Source: Cycas panzhihuaensis
Taxonomy: Eukaryota; Cycadophyta
DNA: 64,000 bases
Assembly (NCBI GenBank): GCA_023213395.1
Contig: CM041465.1
Coordinates: 78,127,741 to 78,191,740, forward strand
Direction: 5' to 3'
Both the position numbers and the translations under genes were made by a program. Numbering within the stretch: position 1 is the stretch's first letter; every line of letters starts with the position of its first letter. This document shows positions 1-12,909 of the stretch, in pieces. A model generated the notes under the pieces. It had not been told where the DNA came from. It searched no databases and saw nothing but the letters and a program-made list of their open reading frames with translations.

Positions 1-1360
1 TTTTGCCTTACCAACCATCAACAAACAACCTTAAATAACCTTGAAAGTATCACAACTGACGCTTAAGATTATTTAAAAAACTATGCTCTAAGATAAAGGA
101 TTGCTCCACAAATAATGATCCATAGTTTCCAAGCCAAAAATACGATAATCCTCCTTGATCTACGTTGAAAACGGCTCACGAGGTGTCCAAATATATACAA
201 AGTACTTCACACTATGATGAAATATGATATATCAATGGTATAAAGGGCTCTTTTTATAATCTTTCATTAACGAGAATATGTTTAAAGGCATATTCTAAAA
301 AGTGCGACTTTATATGGACAACTGTACCTCTTCACTAAACCCACGTGCTATAATCTTTTAATTTAACATTTCAAAGATGATGCTAAAGTTATAACTTAGT
401 GAAAGAACACTAAAGAAAAGTTGCCCACATGATATGATAGGACATGACTGCTGTATTACACTCATGGGCAACGTATTCCAAATGGACCATTGGCTAGTAT
501 TCGACCTTCGAACACATTGTACGACTGGTAAACAGCCCAAATTCAATCTAGCACTCCTTGCACATGCCCAACTGACATATATATGTGCCCGACCAGTCTT
601 AAAGGAGCCACACACACTCTGAGGTATGCCCAATTAGCATAGGAAGTACTCAATCAACATAAATTCAATTTAGCCAGCTTTTAATGGGCCCAAAACAATA
701 GAAAAATGGCCCAGCCAGTTCTCAAATATGCCCAGGCATGATAACAAGAGCCCAACCAGCCTCAATGTGGCCGTTCTAAGCTTATTTTGTACACATAAGT
801 CTCCAATATCTTCAAAACATAGAGAATTTTCAATAAAATAGCCTTCTACTACTGTAAACTTCAACCGAACACTTATATTTAGACAGAAAACTGCCAACAC
901 AAGCTCCAATCACGTCCACATGTGCTACATTGAGGTTAGCAAGCAGTGCCCAAAAACAACCTTATTTTATCGATTTTTTATGACATTTTAATGTGAAATA
1001 TAAAGGATTTATATGTACACAGGCTTCGCTGTCCTCATAGTCATCGAATCACCATTAGTATATGCTTTGATGGCTTGAATCACCATAATAGATTATCAAT
1101 TGGCTTTAGATGGCCTCCAATGAGCCAACTCCAACCACAAACGTGGATTTCATGCCTGGATACTAACTCTAATAAACCCTTATGCTCTGTTGAATAGTGA
1201 TTTTCAGTGCTTCAACCACCATTGATATGTTGTGCCTGCTTCTGCACATTGTTAGATATGATGGACCCTCAAGACAAGTCTTGGGTTTGACAGCTTTACC
1301 CGGTAAGCAATGATCTCACTACTCCACTTAACGTTAGGTTTTATCTGTGTATGACCCTAC
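1..1360 (-). other. Leader or internal sequence of an LTR element running off the left edge
   Basis: This stretch lies on the internal side of the primer binding site at 1361-1372 and is therefore read as internal sequence of a minus-strand LTR element whose body leaves the window. No reverse transcriptase, integrase or gag motif was recognised on either strand. Positions about 520-770 contain several irregular GCCCAAC/GCCCAGC-like motifs, a loose short repeat. The short open frames here look like chance. Confidence 0.35.
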
Positions 1361-1372
1361 AACTCTGATACC
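1361..1372 (-). other. Primer binding site (initiator tRNA-Met type)
   Basis: On the minus strand this reads TGGTATCAGAGT, one base from the standard plant initiator-Met primer site. It directly abuts a TG that opens the LTR on its right, so the element is in minus orientation. Confidence 0.65.
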
Positions 1373-1740
1373 ATGTTCAAGAATATGAAATCATACAGGT
1401 ATGTTCCCATCTGCATAATCTTTAACCATACACAACAAGTAAACAAATACATACACACAAAACAGATGCACATTATGCAGGATTTACGTGAGAAAACCCT
1501 TTTAGGAAAAAACTCACCACAAAATGATCCTTTATGGATCACACTGATTATTGCATAATGATTTTGATACATTAAATACACAAAGCCTCAAGGCTTTTAT
1601 ACTCTTCCAAGAGGTATCACCTGATTAGGGTTGTGACCCTCTGAATAAGTTACACGTTTTCGTTTAATCACCTTAGTTAAACCACATTAACATTAACATT
1701 AACATAGTGGATTAGCAATCAAATGCCACGTTAATATGTA
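1373..1740 (-). repeat. Copia-like 5' LTR, right edge uncertain
   Basis: The LTR begins (plus-strand view) at TGTTCAAG next to the primer site. It contains a minus-strand TATA box (1594-1601) and a G/T-rich block about 1485-1515 (AAACCCTTTTAGG on plus) like the conserved block of the other copia LTRs in this window. Only one copy is present, so the right end could not be fixed by comparison; it lies somewhere around 1735-1850. Confidence 0.5.
1594..1601 (-). promoter_or_regulatory. TATA box of the copia-like LTR
   Basis: Minus strand reads TATAAAAG in a somewhat less AT-rich context, about 220 bp upstream of the LTR end. This is a plausible pol II start for the element; the position is seen, the function is inferred. 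Confidence 0.4.
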
Positions 1741-1859
1741 CAGACCCAAAACTAATAAAGTCTATATTAGTAGACATGTTGTCTTTGATAAATAAGCAAT
1801 CAAAGAGAATCATACCATCTATCAACAAATATAAGGGCATACAAGACCAACAATTTCTA

Positions 1860-3655
1860 TTCCTAAAGAAGAAATACTAGAAATCACAACTGCAGATATA
1901 GGTGGTCATGAAAATGAATCATTTGAAGGAAATAGATAAGATACTAGTCAAACAAGTTCAAGGTCTGAGGAAGCATAAAATAGAGTAGCAACTAAAGAAG
2001 TATAAAGTAGGGTAGTACCTTCAAAGAAGTTACCTAAATGGTATGTCAAGATCATTGAGGAAACAAATGGAGGTGTTCGAACAAAGGACAAGGTCACAAA
2101 GGCACTAAGTATTGCTCTATTTAGTTGAACTTCAAACTTATGAAGAACCTATTCAATAACCTGAATGGAAAATAATAATGGATGATAAAATGGCTTTTAT
2201 TCACAAAAGTGGAACATGAGAGTTGGTTAAAGCTCCAAAGAATAAATCCATTGTTGATTGTAAATAGGTATATAAAGTTAAAGAGAAATCAGACATAATA
2301 GTTGAAAAATACAAAGCTAGATTGGTAGCCAAAGGGTATACTCAAACTGTTGACATAGACTATGATGAGACTTTTTCATTAGTCACAATATTAAATACTA
2401 TAAGGACAATCATTGCATTGGTAGCATAATATAGTTTAAAGAGTTAAGAGTGTATTTTTGAATAGAAAAAAAAGAAAAAGAAAAAGGCATATATAGTGCA
2501 TCTAGTTAGATATATAAAAGCTAATGAAAAATATTTTGTTTGTAAATTGAAAAATGCTTTGTATAGGTTGAAACAAGCTCTAAGAGTTTGGTATGCCAAG
2601 CTAGATAAACATCTTGTGCAAAATGACTTTAACAAATGTGAATATGACCCACGCTTATGCGTTAAATTTAGTAAAGGGTTGATCACTATCATTGTCATAT
2701 ATGTAGATGACATGATTCTCATAGGAAGTGATAATAAGTCTATTACAACAATAAAATTATAATTACATAGTGTTTTTGAGATGACAAATTTAGGTATTTT
2801 CCGTTATTACCTCAGAATTGAGGTAAACCAACAAAATGATTTAATTTTTGTATCCCAGTCTAAATATGTTTGAAATCTTTTAAAAAGATTCAAAATGGAG
2901 AACTGCAACAGTTGTGCTACACCAATGAAGATAGGTTGTACTATAACCCATGATGCATATGGACATTCTGTTGATATAACTCTGTACAAGTAATTGGTAG
3001 GGGATTTAATTTATCTCACTAGTACTAGACTTGACATTTCATACTCAATTGGAGTTATCTCTAGGTATATAAATGAGCCCAAATTGTTGCACTATAATGT
3101 TGGGAAAGGAATACCCAGGTACATAGAATGCACACTAATTTTGGGGCTCAAATATACTAAGACAAAATCTATATACCTAATTACATATAGTGTCTCAAAT
3201 TGGGTAGGAGACAAAGAATATAGAAATTCTACAATTGGGTATTATTTCTCACTTGGTTTAATAGTTACTTCCTGGAGCATTAAAAAATAATCAGTGGTTG
3301 TTCTATCTTCTATTGAAGGAGAATACAAGTTAGCATTCAATATAGCTTGTGAAGTTGTTTGGATCAAACAAATGTTAAAAGATCTAAACCAAGAACATAA
3401 TACTCTAATTGTTCTCTTCTGTGACAATAAAAATACTATCAAAATGATTCAAGATCCTATATTTCATGGAAGGACAAAACATATAGAGGTTTATTATCAC
3501 TTTATAAGAAAAAATGTTTAGAATAAGGAGTTGAAATTGCTACATTGCACTTCTAGTGAACAAATTGTAGATATTCTTACCAAGCCACTTGCCAAAGATA
3601 AATTCTTATATTTTAGAGATAAACTTGAAGTGAAGATGAATAGATAAAACATTAA
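1860..3655 (+). pseudogene. Ty1-copia pol relic: reverse transcriptase and RNase H
   Basis: A decayed copia polyprotein on the plus strand. Reverse transcriptase N-part is at about 2222-2430 (KWVYKVK, KARLVAKGYTQ), and the core at 2496-2762, with YVDD at 2700-2711 in YVDDMIL. The RNase H part is at about 3180-3590 and includes NWVGDKE, a KKxSVVVLSSIEGEY-like block, and TKHIEVYYHFIR. The domains occur in copia order but several stops and frame changes break them (near 2440, 2763, 2872, 2991, 3291 and 3522). Gag, protease and integrase are missing, so the element is 5'-truncated. The product would have been the RT/RNase H of a copia element. It is dead. Confidence 0.9.
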
Positions 3656-3662
3656 GAGAGGG
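3650..3662 (+). other. Polypurine tract of the truncated copia element
   Basis: AAGAGAGGG sits just before the TGTTAAAG that opens the 3' LTR. This is the expected plus-strand primer position. Confidence 0.6.
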
Positions 3663-3871
3663 TGTTAAAGTAATGCTTTATCTAGGATATATTTTTAATG
3701 TATGAGGGTTAGGTGGCATTCTCTCTTTTATAAGTCTATGATAAGTAACACATATACATTCGCATCTATTAAGGTCACATGTACAATATGTAATATTTAT
3801 TGAGAGTATTTCTCATTTGATTCATTGAATAATACATATACATTATTTTTGTTTGACAGGTTGCAGGAACA
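3663..3871 (+). repeat. 3' LTR of the truncated copia element
   Basis: A 209-bp LTR bounded by TGTT and AACA, following the pol relic and a polypurine tract. No matching 5' LTR was found upstream, consistent with 5' truncation or later deletion. Confidence 0.7.
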
Positions 3872-5189
3872 TTTATTCATTTAACTTTTTAAAATAAAAA
3901 ATCACAATACATTCTAAACCTTCCTTACCAAAAGCTCCACTATAATTTTTTTTAAAAATTAATTCTCATTACAATGCTTACTCCTATAACAAATACATTA
4001 CTTCTTGAAGCTTAAAAACCATAAACCTATATTTCTTCATTGTATGTGAATGCACAACCTAGTATGAATTTGTATTAAGTAATTCCCATGACAAATATTT
4101 CTATGATGTAAATTTTTACTAGTAATATAGGTTCTTATAATATTTGTTTAGCATTGTTACTTCTCTTTACCCCAAAAATAAGCCATATTTTTAGAAATGG
4201 TTAATAATAATACCCCCTCCATGATTGGCTCTTTAAAAAATAAATAATTAATTTTTAATACTAGTATATTCCTATGATAATTATTATAAAAATGATACCA
4301 TTGATTTTTCAACCACTTATTGAATACATGGAATATGTAGTAATTGATTTTAAAGGATAAAGATCAATTTTTATTGAGACTAGAAAAAGGGAATTGGAGT
4401 GGGTGGAGGAATGGGCCATCCTACTGTTTATTACTAGTATGATATATATATATATATGCATATTGCTATAAATATATCATTTTCCTTTACTATTTTAGTG
4501 AGATGATAGGGTTTGAGTTTAAATTTTATGAAGTGACGATTTTTAATGGATTGATATGAAAGTTTATATAGTTGTTCATGTTTTTTCTCACCTTGCTTCT
4601 ATTATTTTTTTAGCCAAGATTTTGTTTAAAGTTCAAACAATTCAAAACATTGCGTTCTAGTATTTGAACTTTGCCTATAACTTATACTTCAATGTGTGAA
4701 TTAGTGGTAAGAGAGTTGAATGTAGTGTGATGGTTGAGCATATGTTTACCCCTACCAACCCCTTCCTTATAGCATTCCTACATTGAGGACAAGCATTGCA
4801 TAAAGTAGTGTTTTTTTTCTCTTTTTTCTACAAATTTTCATACCATTGAGTATTTTTCTCTCATATTTCTCTAATTCCTTTGAAGTATACTTTACCATAG
4901 AATTGTCAACCATATATGATTATTTCGGTCTTGAATTTTGCATTTGTTTTTTGAGCAAAAAGAGCTCTTCATCCTCTAAACACTCATTTGTCTATGCTAA
5001 GATTCTAATTTCAATTAGATAGGAAATCAATGCCAATGTATTTATGTAATTTGACTTAACACAATTGTTTAGTGGATAAATGTAAAATTTGAATATGTAA
5101 ATCATTTTGATTTGATTATCATTTCTTCATATTTCATTTATATTAATTGATAATCTAGTCTAGTTATAGAAGTTTTTAAATGCCTCTTA
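3872..5189. other. AT-rich sequence with no recognisable feature
   Basis: No coding domain, LTR or terminal repeat was recognised on either strand. There is a short TA run at about 4441-4456. It may be decayed transposon sequence. Confidence 0.5.
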
Positions 5190-6080
5190 ACTATTTCAGT
5201 CTGTTTTCTTTATTTTGTGCTAGTAGAACAATGTTATTTGCATAAATAAATAAATTGATTAAGAGATATATCACACTTATTCTTTTGCATTCTACTTCTT
5301 TTAAGCATTGTTCAATTTTGTTAATATATATTTCAAATAATATTTGGGTTAAGAGGGTAGCTTTTTTTGACTTTGATATCACTCTCTCTCTTGTGACAGT
5401 TACTCTTCTCAAGTTTAAAGGGGTTCCTATTTTTTCCATTCCTTCTTAGAAAATTCTCCTTGAAGTATGTCAAATGCCATAAAATAACATATTAGGTTTT
5501 TGAAATCATTCTTACATTTTCTTCACTATTAATTGTATGCTAATTAAATGGTTTGTTGTTTAGTGCATCGGTCTAAGACTTGCTCCTCCTTTTGCTATTT
5601 TCTTGTTATCTTTTGCACATGAACCACTCTTCGTGTCATAGAATAGTTTTATGTAATTTTGTCATTATATGGCTTATGATTATTCTAGTTTGTAGGATTA
5701 TTTTTTTTCCTTTGCTTTTAAAAACTTTAAATCCATGACCTTTTTATTCCTTTGTTTAGGGTGTCATTGAACATATCCTTAATATAGGCTCTTTTAATGT
5801 TTCTAATCCCATCTTTAAATGTTCTACTTGTAATGCGCCAATGTCCTTAGTTTTGCCTTAGGTATACATTTTATTCCTATTTTATAGATTTTGTTGTAAG
5901 TAGTTTGTCTTTGTTTGAAGTTATTGGGTTACTTTTCTTGGCATATCTAGTTATGTATCATTTTCTTAAATATTTATTCCAATCTTGTATTGTGATCTTT
6001 CCTATTTGTTCTTTTTGTCTAGGTAATATTTTCTCTTAAAGGCTTTCAACTCATTTTTGTAAAGCTCAAACATTTTTTTA
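5190..6080 (-). pseudogene. Relic of a non-LTR (LINE) reverse transcriptase
   Basis: Reading the minus strand from about 5870 to 5190, in shifting frames, gives the usual order of LINE reverse transcriptase motifs. First is ALQVEHLKMGLETL (about 5850-5790), the segment before the fingers. Next are LRPMH-TTNHLISIQLIV (about 5600-5530), YFMAFDILQGEF (about 5490) and IYINKIEQCL (about 5310). Last is INLFIYANNIVLLAQ (about 5230), where the catalytic aspartates of the YADD box are changed to NN. Frameshifts and stops separate the blocks. Sequence to about 6080 may be its upstream part but is not firmly recognised. It is a different, older family from the LINE at 54169-60367. Confidence 0.75.
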
Positions 6081-6879
6081 CTGGTTTTCTTTTATGTGCT
6101 TTCTTTACTTTTTCATAATAATAAGTTTGTATTATCTGATTACCTAAATTTCCTCTTCATTATTTGTTAATTTATTATTATTATTATTATTTTTTCTACT
6201 CAAAGGATGGGCCAATGGAAGGGAGCACTTCTTTACAACTCTCATCTTACCATGGATAGCATGGGAAATTATTTAGTTTGTTTTTATCTATTTATTTAAT
6301 CACTTTTAAAAGGAAATAGTTATACCATATCTTTATATTTTCTTATTTCTCTACATTCTTAATTTTATTTGGAGATTTTTGGTAAATTTAATTTTTAAAA
6401 TTTCTGTTAATCACTAAATGGGAGAAATTAAGAATTGATTTATTATATTTGTCGAAACACATGTTAATGGTTTAACATTTGTCAATAATTTGATTATGGT
6501 TTTAAAAGACTTATATGAATATCATTATTCATTTTAAAACATTTATTAATATGGTTACATAATTGATTATGTTATTTGCTTTTTAATTTATATATGTTAT
6601 TTTACTCAATTTTGGCCATCTATTCATACCATTACATCTCATTAATTCACGACAACTTACTTATTGCATTATTTTTTTCCCAAATGGGTTTACTTTGTAT
6701 TTTACATCCTTTATTTTTTGGGTAATTTCTACCATAGTTTTGTTTGATATTTCTTTTAACCATATTAGTGCTCTATTTTTGGTGAAGAAAGTCAGTTGAT
6801 TATTTTCATCTCCTACATTAAAGTCTTTTAGTAGAACCATTTTTTATTTCTTAAGTGTATTTATGCCATTTTCAAGATT
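6081..6879. other. AT-rich sequence with no recognisable feature
   Basis: It contains a short (ATT) run at about 6171-6190 and nothing else recognised. It may be the decayed upstream part of the LINE relic, or the flank into which element E inserted. Confidence 0.4.
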
Positions 6880-7870
6880 GTATTATGGGCAATTCTCACA
6901 TACTCCATTCATTTTACTAAAAGAAGACTTTGTAGGGACAAAGTATCAAATTGTTGTAAAAATTTTATTATATAAATTAATACAAAAATTTTAGTTAGTT
7001 TAGATTCATCAATTTGTTTTAGAAAGGGTAAATTTATAAGTTTGATTTAGAATGAGAGTTGCATATAATGTAACCCACTGTAAGGTATTCTTATGTGCAT
7101 TGCCCCTAGCGTAAGGCTAAAATTATGCCTTAACATGACTTCTTTCTATAATACTCTTTTTAAGGTGATGCTCCCATAAGCAAAATATATGAATGGTATT
7201 CAATTTTTATTTTTTGATACTAATAAAATACTAACATCATTAATTGCTCTTCTTTAGTGCCTTGGAATCATTTTATGCCATTACCCAATTAATGAGTTTT
7301 AAATTATAGTTTTATAATATCTTCAAACATTGAGAAATGTTAATCAATTAAATAACAATTTCAACTAAGTTCTAAATATATGGATGACACTTACATAATG
7401 TGGTTTTATTTTGGGAGAACTTAATGGCACTTATTTTCTATTTATTAAATGCACCATCAAGGTGGATAATTAATTATTTAATTTAGATTATTCTTTTTCA
7501 AAGGTGCTTTCCATTCATTGGCCTATTAAGTGAATGTAGTCCACTAATGTGAACTTAAATCTCTCTTTGGACCACTTGTTATAAAAGTTAACCACATATC
7601 ATTTTGGTCATCCTAGTCTCTAATTATATTAGAATTATTTTCTCATTTTATCCCAAGAGAGTTACACGTGTTTTGTGGTAACTGATGCTTATGAACTACT
7701 TAGTGACAAATGTATGTGGTGTACTCCTAATCACTTAATGTGCTTGGGACTAGTAATCAATGCACTTGGATCATCAGTTCTAGATACTGGAGTAGTTGGG
7801 TTCATACCATGGTTTTGTATATTCAAGTGTTTAGGGTTTGATTTTTATTTATATATATGCATTTTTGTCA
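6880..7870 (-). repeat. 3' LTR of element E
   Basis: From about 6980 to 7860 this aligns by eye with 52530-53410, with many substitutions and small indels. Shared blocks include TAGTTTAGATT, TTGCCCCTAG/TTACCCCTAG followed by TTAAGGCTA, and AGGGTTTGAT near the right end. The outer 100 bp on the left is less certain. Confidence 0.7.
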
Positions 7871-9379
7871 CTTATATTTAGCACTATTTATTAATGACTA
7901 TGGTAATAATATTAAATCACAACGCATCATAGTTCATGTATAAATCACTTGAGTTCATGCATTTGACATTATTGTAAGTATGAACATTACATATTATCAT
8001 ATTATAATAACAATATTAAATAAGTCATATTTGACATAATTAGTATGGTAACTATATACTCATAGTCATCTTCATATCAATAAATAGTATCATTCATCAT
8101 ACACTATTATACATATTATTATAACATTAATAAATATCACAACATTAAGATATAATCACATGTAACATTAATTACTTCATTTTTATGATTAGAAATTTAT
8201 ATGTATGCATTTAATAACCATATGTACTACTGCACTTGCATTCAATCCATTGTTTTCACTTTCTTTCTCATTCATTTTATGCCTAACATACTTATTTATG
8301 CAATATTTATTATATGTGTTATTTATGCAACATGCCCATCATATCAAAAATTAATCATAGATAGTTTTAACTAGTAAATTAGGCCCATTTACTAGTAATC
8401 ATATGGACTGTGTGCATAGTAGGTCATAAGGCCATTGTGTATATAACGATAGGTAGCAATAAATGTACTGTTAGGATGAGATTTTCAAGTATACTTTAGT
8501 TCTAACCATTAAAATTAAAGTCAATTTCATGCAAATATTTTTAACAAACATCTTAAATCATAAAACAAGATTTAGATTAATGCAATTATATGGATTGCAT
8601 ATATAATAGACAATATAACCACTATGTCTACTACTATATACATGCACAAACCCTCTTATAAATATGGTTTTAAGTGATTAAAACCACCATTTCATACTTT
8701 ATTATTTATTGTCTTAAACTAATAATAGTGTATAGTAGGTTCCATATGGTATGTATAGTCTTGTATACAACTGTACAATCATATCATGACTGTACAATCC
8801 TAAAACATGGCCAACATGGCCCATACCAATAAAACTTTATCTTTTATTACTACAAAATAGAAATTTATATCATGTCATCCATTCTTATAATGTTGGATGG
8901 AAGAATAGAGAGAGGATTTTACAATAATAAATGCTTATTACAAATATTAATTAATACCTTGGACCTTCTTGTGTAGAAGTTGGGACCTTCCATGGATTAA
9001 TGATAGTGAAATATGAAAACTTTAATGAAGATCCTCTTCCTTAGCTCAAGCTCCTCCTCTTTCTCTCTCCACCTCCTTACTCTAATAGTATCCTCCTATA
9101 CATGTGATAACATGATGATTATATTGCTTAACATATTACTATATAGAGAGAATTTATGGATTAGCCTCTTCTCAGACTTGTGGAGGAGAAGTCTTCTTTG
9201 AAAAGCTTACCATTTATCTATTTAATGAGAAACCACTTCTTAAGCACCACTTTTTAGAACCACCTTTTATGCATAACTTTTCATGATGTGCTCTTGACTT
9301 TTGGTGATTAAAAATTTTGAGATTAAGCATGGTTTTTCCTCTTGTGACATCTTTCCCCTCTTTAAGGAAATCATTACCC
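7871..9379 (-). other. Element E, region between chromodomain and 3' LTR
   Basis: About 1.5 kb of AT-rich sequence with no coding motif seen. From its position it is the 3' untranslated part of element E. The ORFs at 7675 and 9013 are small and resemble no family. Confidence 0.5.
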
Positions 9380-12300
9380 TTGGTGAAGCATGCTTCAATA
9401 GCAAAGATACTTGATTTATAAGTGGATCCTTCAATTGGTTTATTTGACCATTTGACTAAGTATTCCTTTATCTTCCAATTCTATAATTTTCTTATTTTTG
9501 TGTCTAAAATTTTAATTAGATCACATGTCACTTATTTAACTTACTATACGTCTACATAAGTTGGTAGCTTATTATTAAATCTTGATAGTTGTTGCTTTAA
9601 TAAACTAACATGGAGGACTAGGTGCATTTCAATACATAGACTATAATACCTTTAGGCTAGTTATTGCATTTACCTATTTATAAGATAGAGTTTGACTTTA
9701 CCTTTAAATATGCCTTCTCCTTGATATTAAATATTCTTGGTGTTTTGTTCTGGTCTACATTTATGCCTAACTTATGTCCTTTCAACATTTTTCTTACATT
9801 TTCCAAGTTCCTACTGCATTTGTTAAAACATTTCCATGGAAACTTGGTTCTCTTTTGTATAAATTATGGGTTCATACCAATACATTGTTACCTTAAAGGG
9901 TGTCATTCCAATTAAGGAATGCTTACTATTATTATAGAAAAATTCCATGTATAGTAGACTTTGTTCGTATAATATTGACTTTGCTACAAGACGTGATCTT
10001 AACATATCTTCTATTATTTGGTTTAGTCATTTAGTTTACCTATTTACTAAAGGGCAATTTCCAATACTAAATTGTAAATCTATTTTAAGTTCTTTAAATA
10101 GCTCTTATTAGAGATTGCTTGTGAACTTTATATATTTATTACCAACAATTGATCTTAAAAATCCAATCTTTGATATTAATATTTTTATTATATGATTCCC
10201 TTTATGTGATATTTTACATGGCATAAACCTTGCCATGTTTGTTGGCCTATCCATAACTACTAGAATTTGATCATTTGACTTAGTATTCTGGGTAGTTTTC
10301 ATGATAAAGTTAATATAAATACTATTCTATTTACTTTTTTATGTAAAAGGTGGCACGAGTAGACCTATTTGCTTTTCTTTTTGCTTTGTTTACTTAACAC
10401 TTTTCACAAGTTTTTATATAGTTAGCAATTTCTTAATTCATATTTTTTCTAATATGCATATCTTCTTATTGCCTCTCTAACTTTGTTTGTTATGATATAG
10501 CTAGTAAAAGGTGCATTATTCAACTTATAAAGCATCTTATACTTGAGATTCATGATGTTTGGAACAACTATTTTTGTGTCTTTTTTACAACCCATTTCCC
10601 TTTGTAGTGAAGCCATAGAAAGTTTTTTCTTTTGAAAAGATTTCTTTACTTTTATACATCAAACAACTTATTCTTGTGCTTTTAATATGGGCTCCTTTAG
10701 ATTTTGCATTATGCATTGTATATTTATTATAAATGGGGCCCTTGAAACTACACAATCAATGACATTTTTGTTATGTAATTAATAAACCATTTTTGGGGAA
10801 TATTTTAGAAAAATAATGGCCTGCTTTTACTATTTTTCTAATAATTCCCCCTTTGGTAAAAAACTTGAGATTGGCTTATGATATATAACCACTTTAAATT
10901 GATTCCCTTTTAGATAATATTTTTAGATGTTTATTATATGCACTGCTATAAGTAATTCAAAATCAAAGATGGGATAAATTTATTATACAAGAGTCATCTT
11001 ACAACTCTCATAAACTTTTATTTTTCTATCTTGTATTAATATTGATCTAACAATAAACCTACTTATATGGAGTTTGAATGGTTTTGTTTAATATTTGTAT
11101 TAACTTGGAAGTTAATTTAACCTTAAGTGTTTAAAAAGTCTCACACTTTTATGTCCATATGAACTTCTTGTTCTTCTTTAACAATTTTGTTAAGAATTTG
11201 CTATCTTCAAGAAATTTCAAATAAATTTTTGATAAAAAACTTGTTAAGCTTAAGAAACCTCTTACTTCATGGATATTTTGTGGAGTTTTCCAATCTTGAA
11301 ACATTTAAATTTCTTGTAATCTATAATAATTCCTTTAAAAGATACTAGATACCTAAAAGTATTGTTAGATGCTTGGCATGTTCTTTAGAATTTTTGCTAA
11401 AAACTAGAAGGATAATCATAGATTTGCCTAAGTATTATTTGAAAACATTATCCATTAATCTCATAAAATATGTAGGAGCATTTATCAAACAAAAATATAT
11501 TACTAGATATTCATAATGTCCATATATTATAGTAAATGTTATTTTTTCAATATCACTGTCATAGATTCATATCTAATGGTATTAACTTCTTAAGTCTATA
11601 TTTGAAAATACAACACTTCCTTTTAAGTTATCTAGTAGATCATTTATTCTAAGAAGAGGGTACATACATATGATTCTATCTTTTTTTCTAATATATACTA
11701 TTGGAGCTACAAAAAGGGATTTAAGTGGTCTAATGAATTCCTTATGTAATAATTCCTTGATTTGGTTCTTAACTTCATCTTTCTCTTTATGGCTTAATTA
11801 ATAATGTACTCTATTTATTGGCCTTAAACCATCTTTCAAAATTATTCTATGATCTACTTCCTTGTATATAATTAAATCTTTAAGTTTTCTAGAAAAACAT
11901 CTTTATAATTATCAATTAAAGGTAAAATTAACTTATTCATAGTATCTTCATTATTTGGTGGTTCATGTCTCTCTTGAAGGTAGAAGGCATAACATGTGGT
12001 TGAAGGCTTATGCACCATTCATTTAAGTTATGCTACAAATACCATAGGAATGCTTATGAGATATTTATCTCTAAGAAGATGCATACCTACACCTTGATGG
12101 ATGAAGTGAAGTATATGGTTCATTGATAAATATATTTACATCCAAATCACATAACTACATTGGACCAAGTATTACATCATATCTACTAATGTGGAGTATA
12201 TCAAAATTTATCTTATCTTAGTATTCTTGAATTGTGATGCGCATTAATAGAATATATTGATTCCAAACTTATTTGGGTTCACCATTTGCAATTTTATCTT

Positions 12301-12544
12301 AATACTCATACTCTATAGGATCTGTGTAAAGGTTGAGATTCTTATAGAATTTTGTAGATATGAAATTATTTATGCATCTATTATATATCAAAATTATTGC
12401 TTTGATCCCATTAAGATATCCTCTTATGAGAGAAAGATTAGTGTTAATAAAATCATCCTTATAGGCTTTCTTATTTATTCTCTTGACTATAATTTTCTTA
12501 GTGGTCATGTGAATAAATATTATTTGTGTAATAGTTCTCCCAAC
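9380..12544 (-). pseudogene. Element E pol: protease, RT, RNase H, integrase, chromodomain
   Basis: The minus strand read from 12544 downward shows, in order, these blocks. Retropepsin-like: about 12540-12300 (AIILIYNRC-NNFISTKF; the catalytic D of the DSG box reads Y). Gypsy RT: about 11880-11340 (GLRPINRVHY, KELLHKEFIRPLKS, NIDLRS, then INAPTYFMRLMDNVFK). RNase H: about 10990-10870 (DFELLIAVHIINI). Integrase core: about 10300-9830 (ILVVMDRPTNMARFMPC, FLRSIVGNKYIKFTSNL, EFFYNNSKHSLIGMTPF). Chromodomain-like: about 9480-9390 (EYLVKWSNKPIEGSTY). Stops and frameshifts occur throughout and the YxDD box is not intact. The order RT-RH-INT and the chromodomain point to a chromovirus-type Ty3-gypsy. 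It is dead. Confidence 0.85.
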
Positions 12545-12909
12545 TGTAACCATTACCAATTACTCTTAACATTCATAATAGACCCAAGAAAGTGAAATAA
12601 TTAAATGGAAAATTGATATATTGATCTTCATTAAATAATAATAGATTTGATTGATAAAAGACCATTAAACTTTACAATGCATATGAGGGTGCATTTATAC
12701 ACTAAACATATATACTACTTCATAACTCATTACCCTTAATCATCATACTAACTATTAACCCTTCTGCTAATATGGTTTATTAATCTATGTATTTTCTTAA
12801 ACGTAGTGCAACCCCATAAGATGCTATTAACACTAGCCACTGCTAGCTCTATTATCTTAACCTATAACATTAACATACTAGGCTATACCATTCCTAGGTA
12901 GTGGGGACA
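12545..12909 (-). repeat. 3' LTR of element D
   Basis: Aligns with 31179-31548 over its full length. Shared blocks include ACCAATTACTCTTAAC, GTGCATTTATACAC and CATTAACATACTAGG/CATTAACCTACTAGG. Termini are TGTAACC and GGGGACA in plus view. Confidence 0.8.

Noticed and set aside
434-909. Small open frames near the left end on both strands
   Set aside because: They overlap one another, have no recognisable domain and lie in repeat-like sequence with GCCCAA motifs.
12540-12544. Target site duplication for element D
   Set aside because: CCAAC on the left and TAGTA on the right do not match; the edges or bases have changed, so none is claimed.
12257-12595. 112-codon plus-strand frame
   Set aside because: It is the antisense shadow of the element E protease region, whose minus-strand motif NNFISTKF is recognisable.
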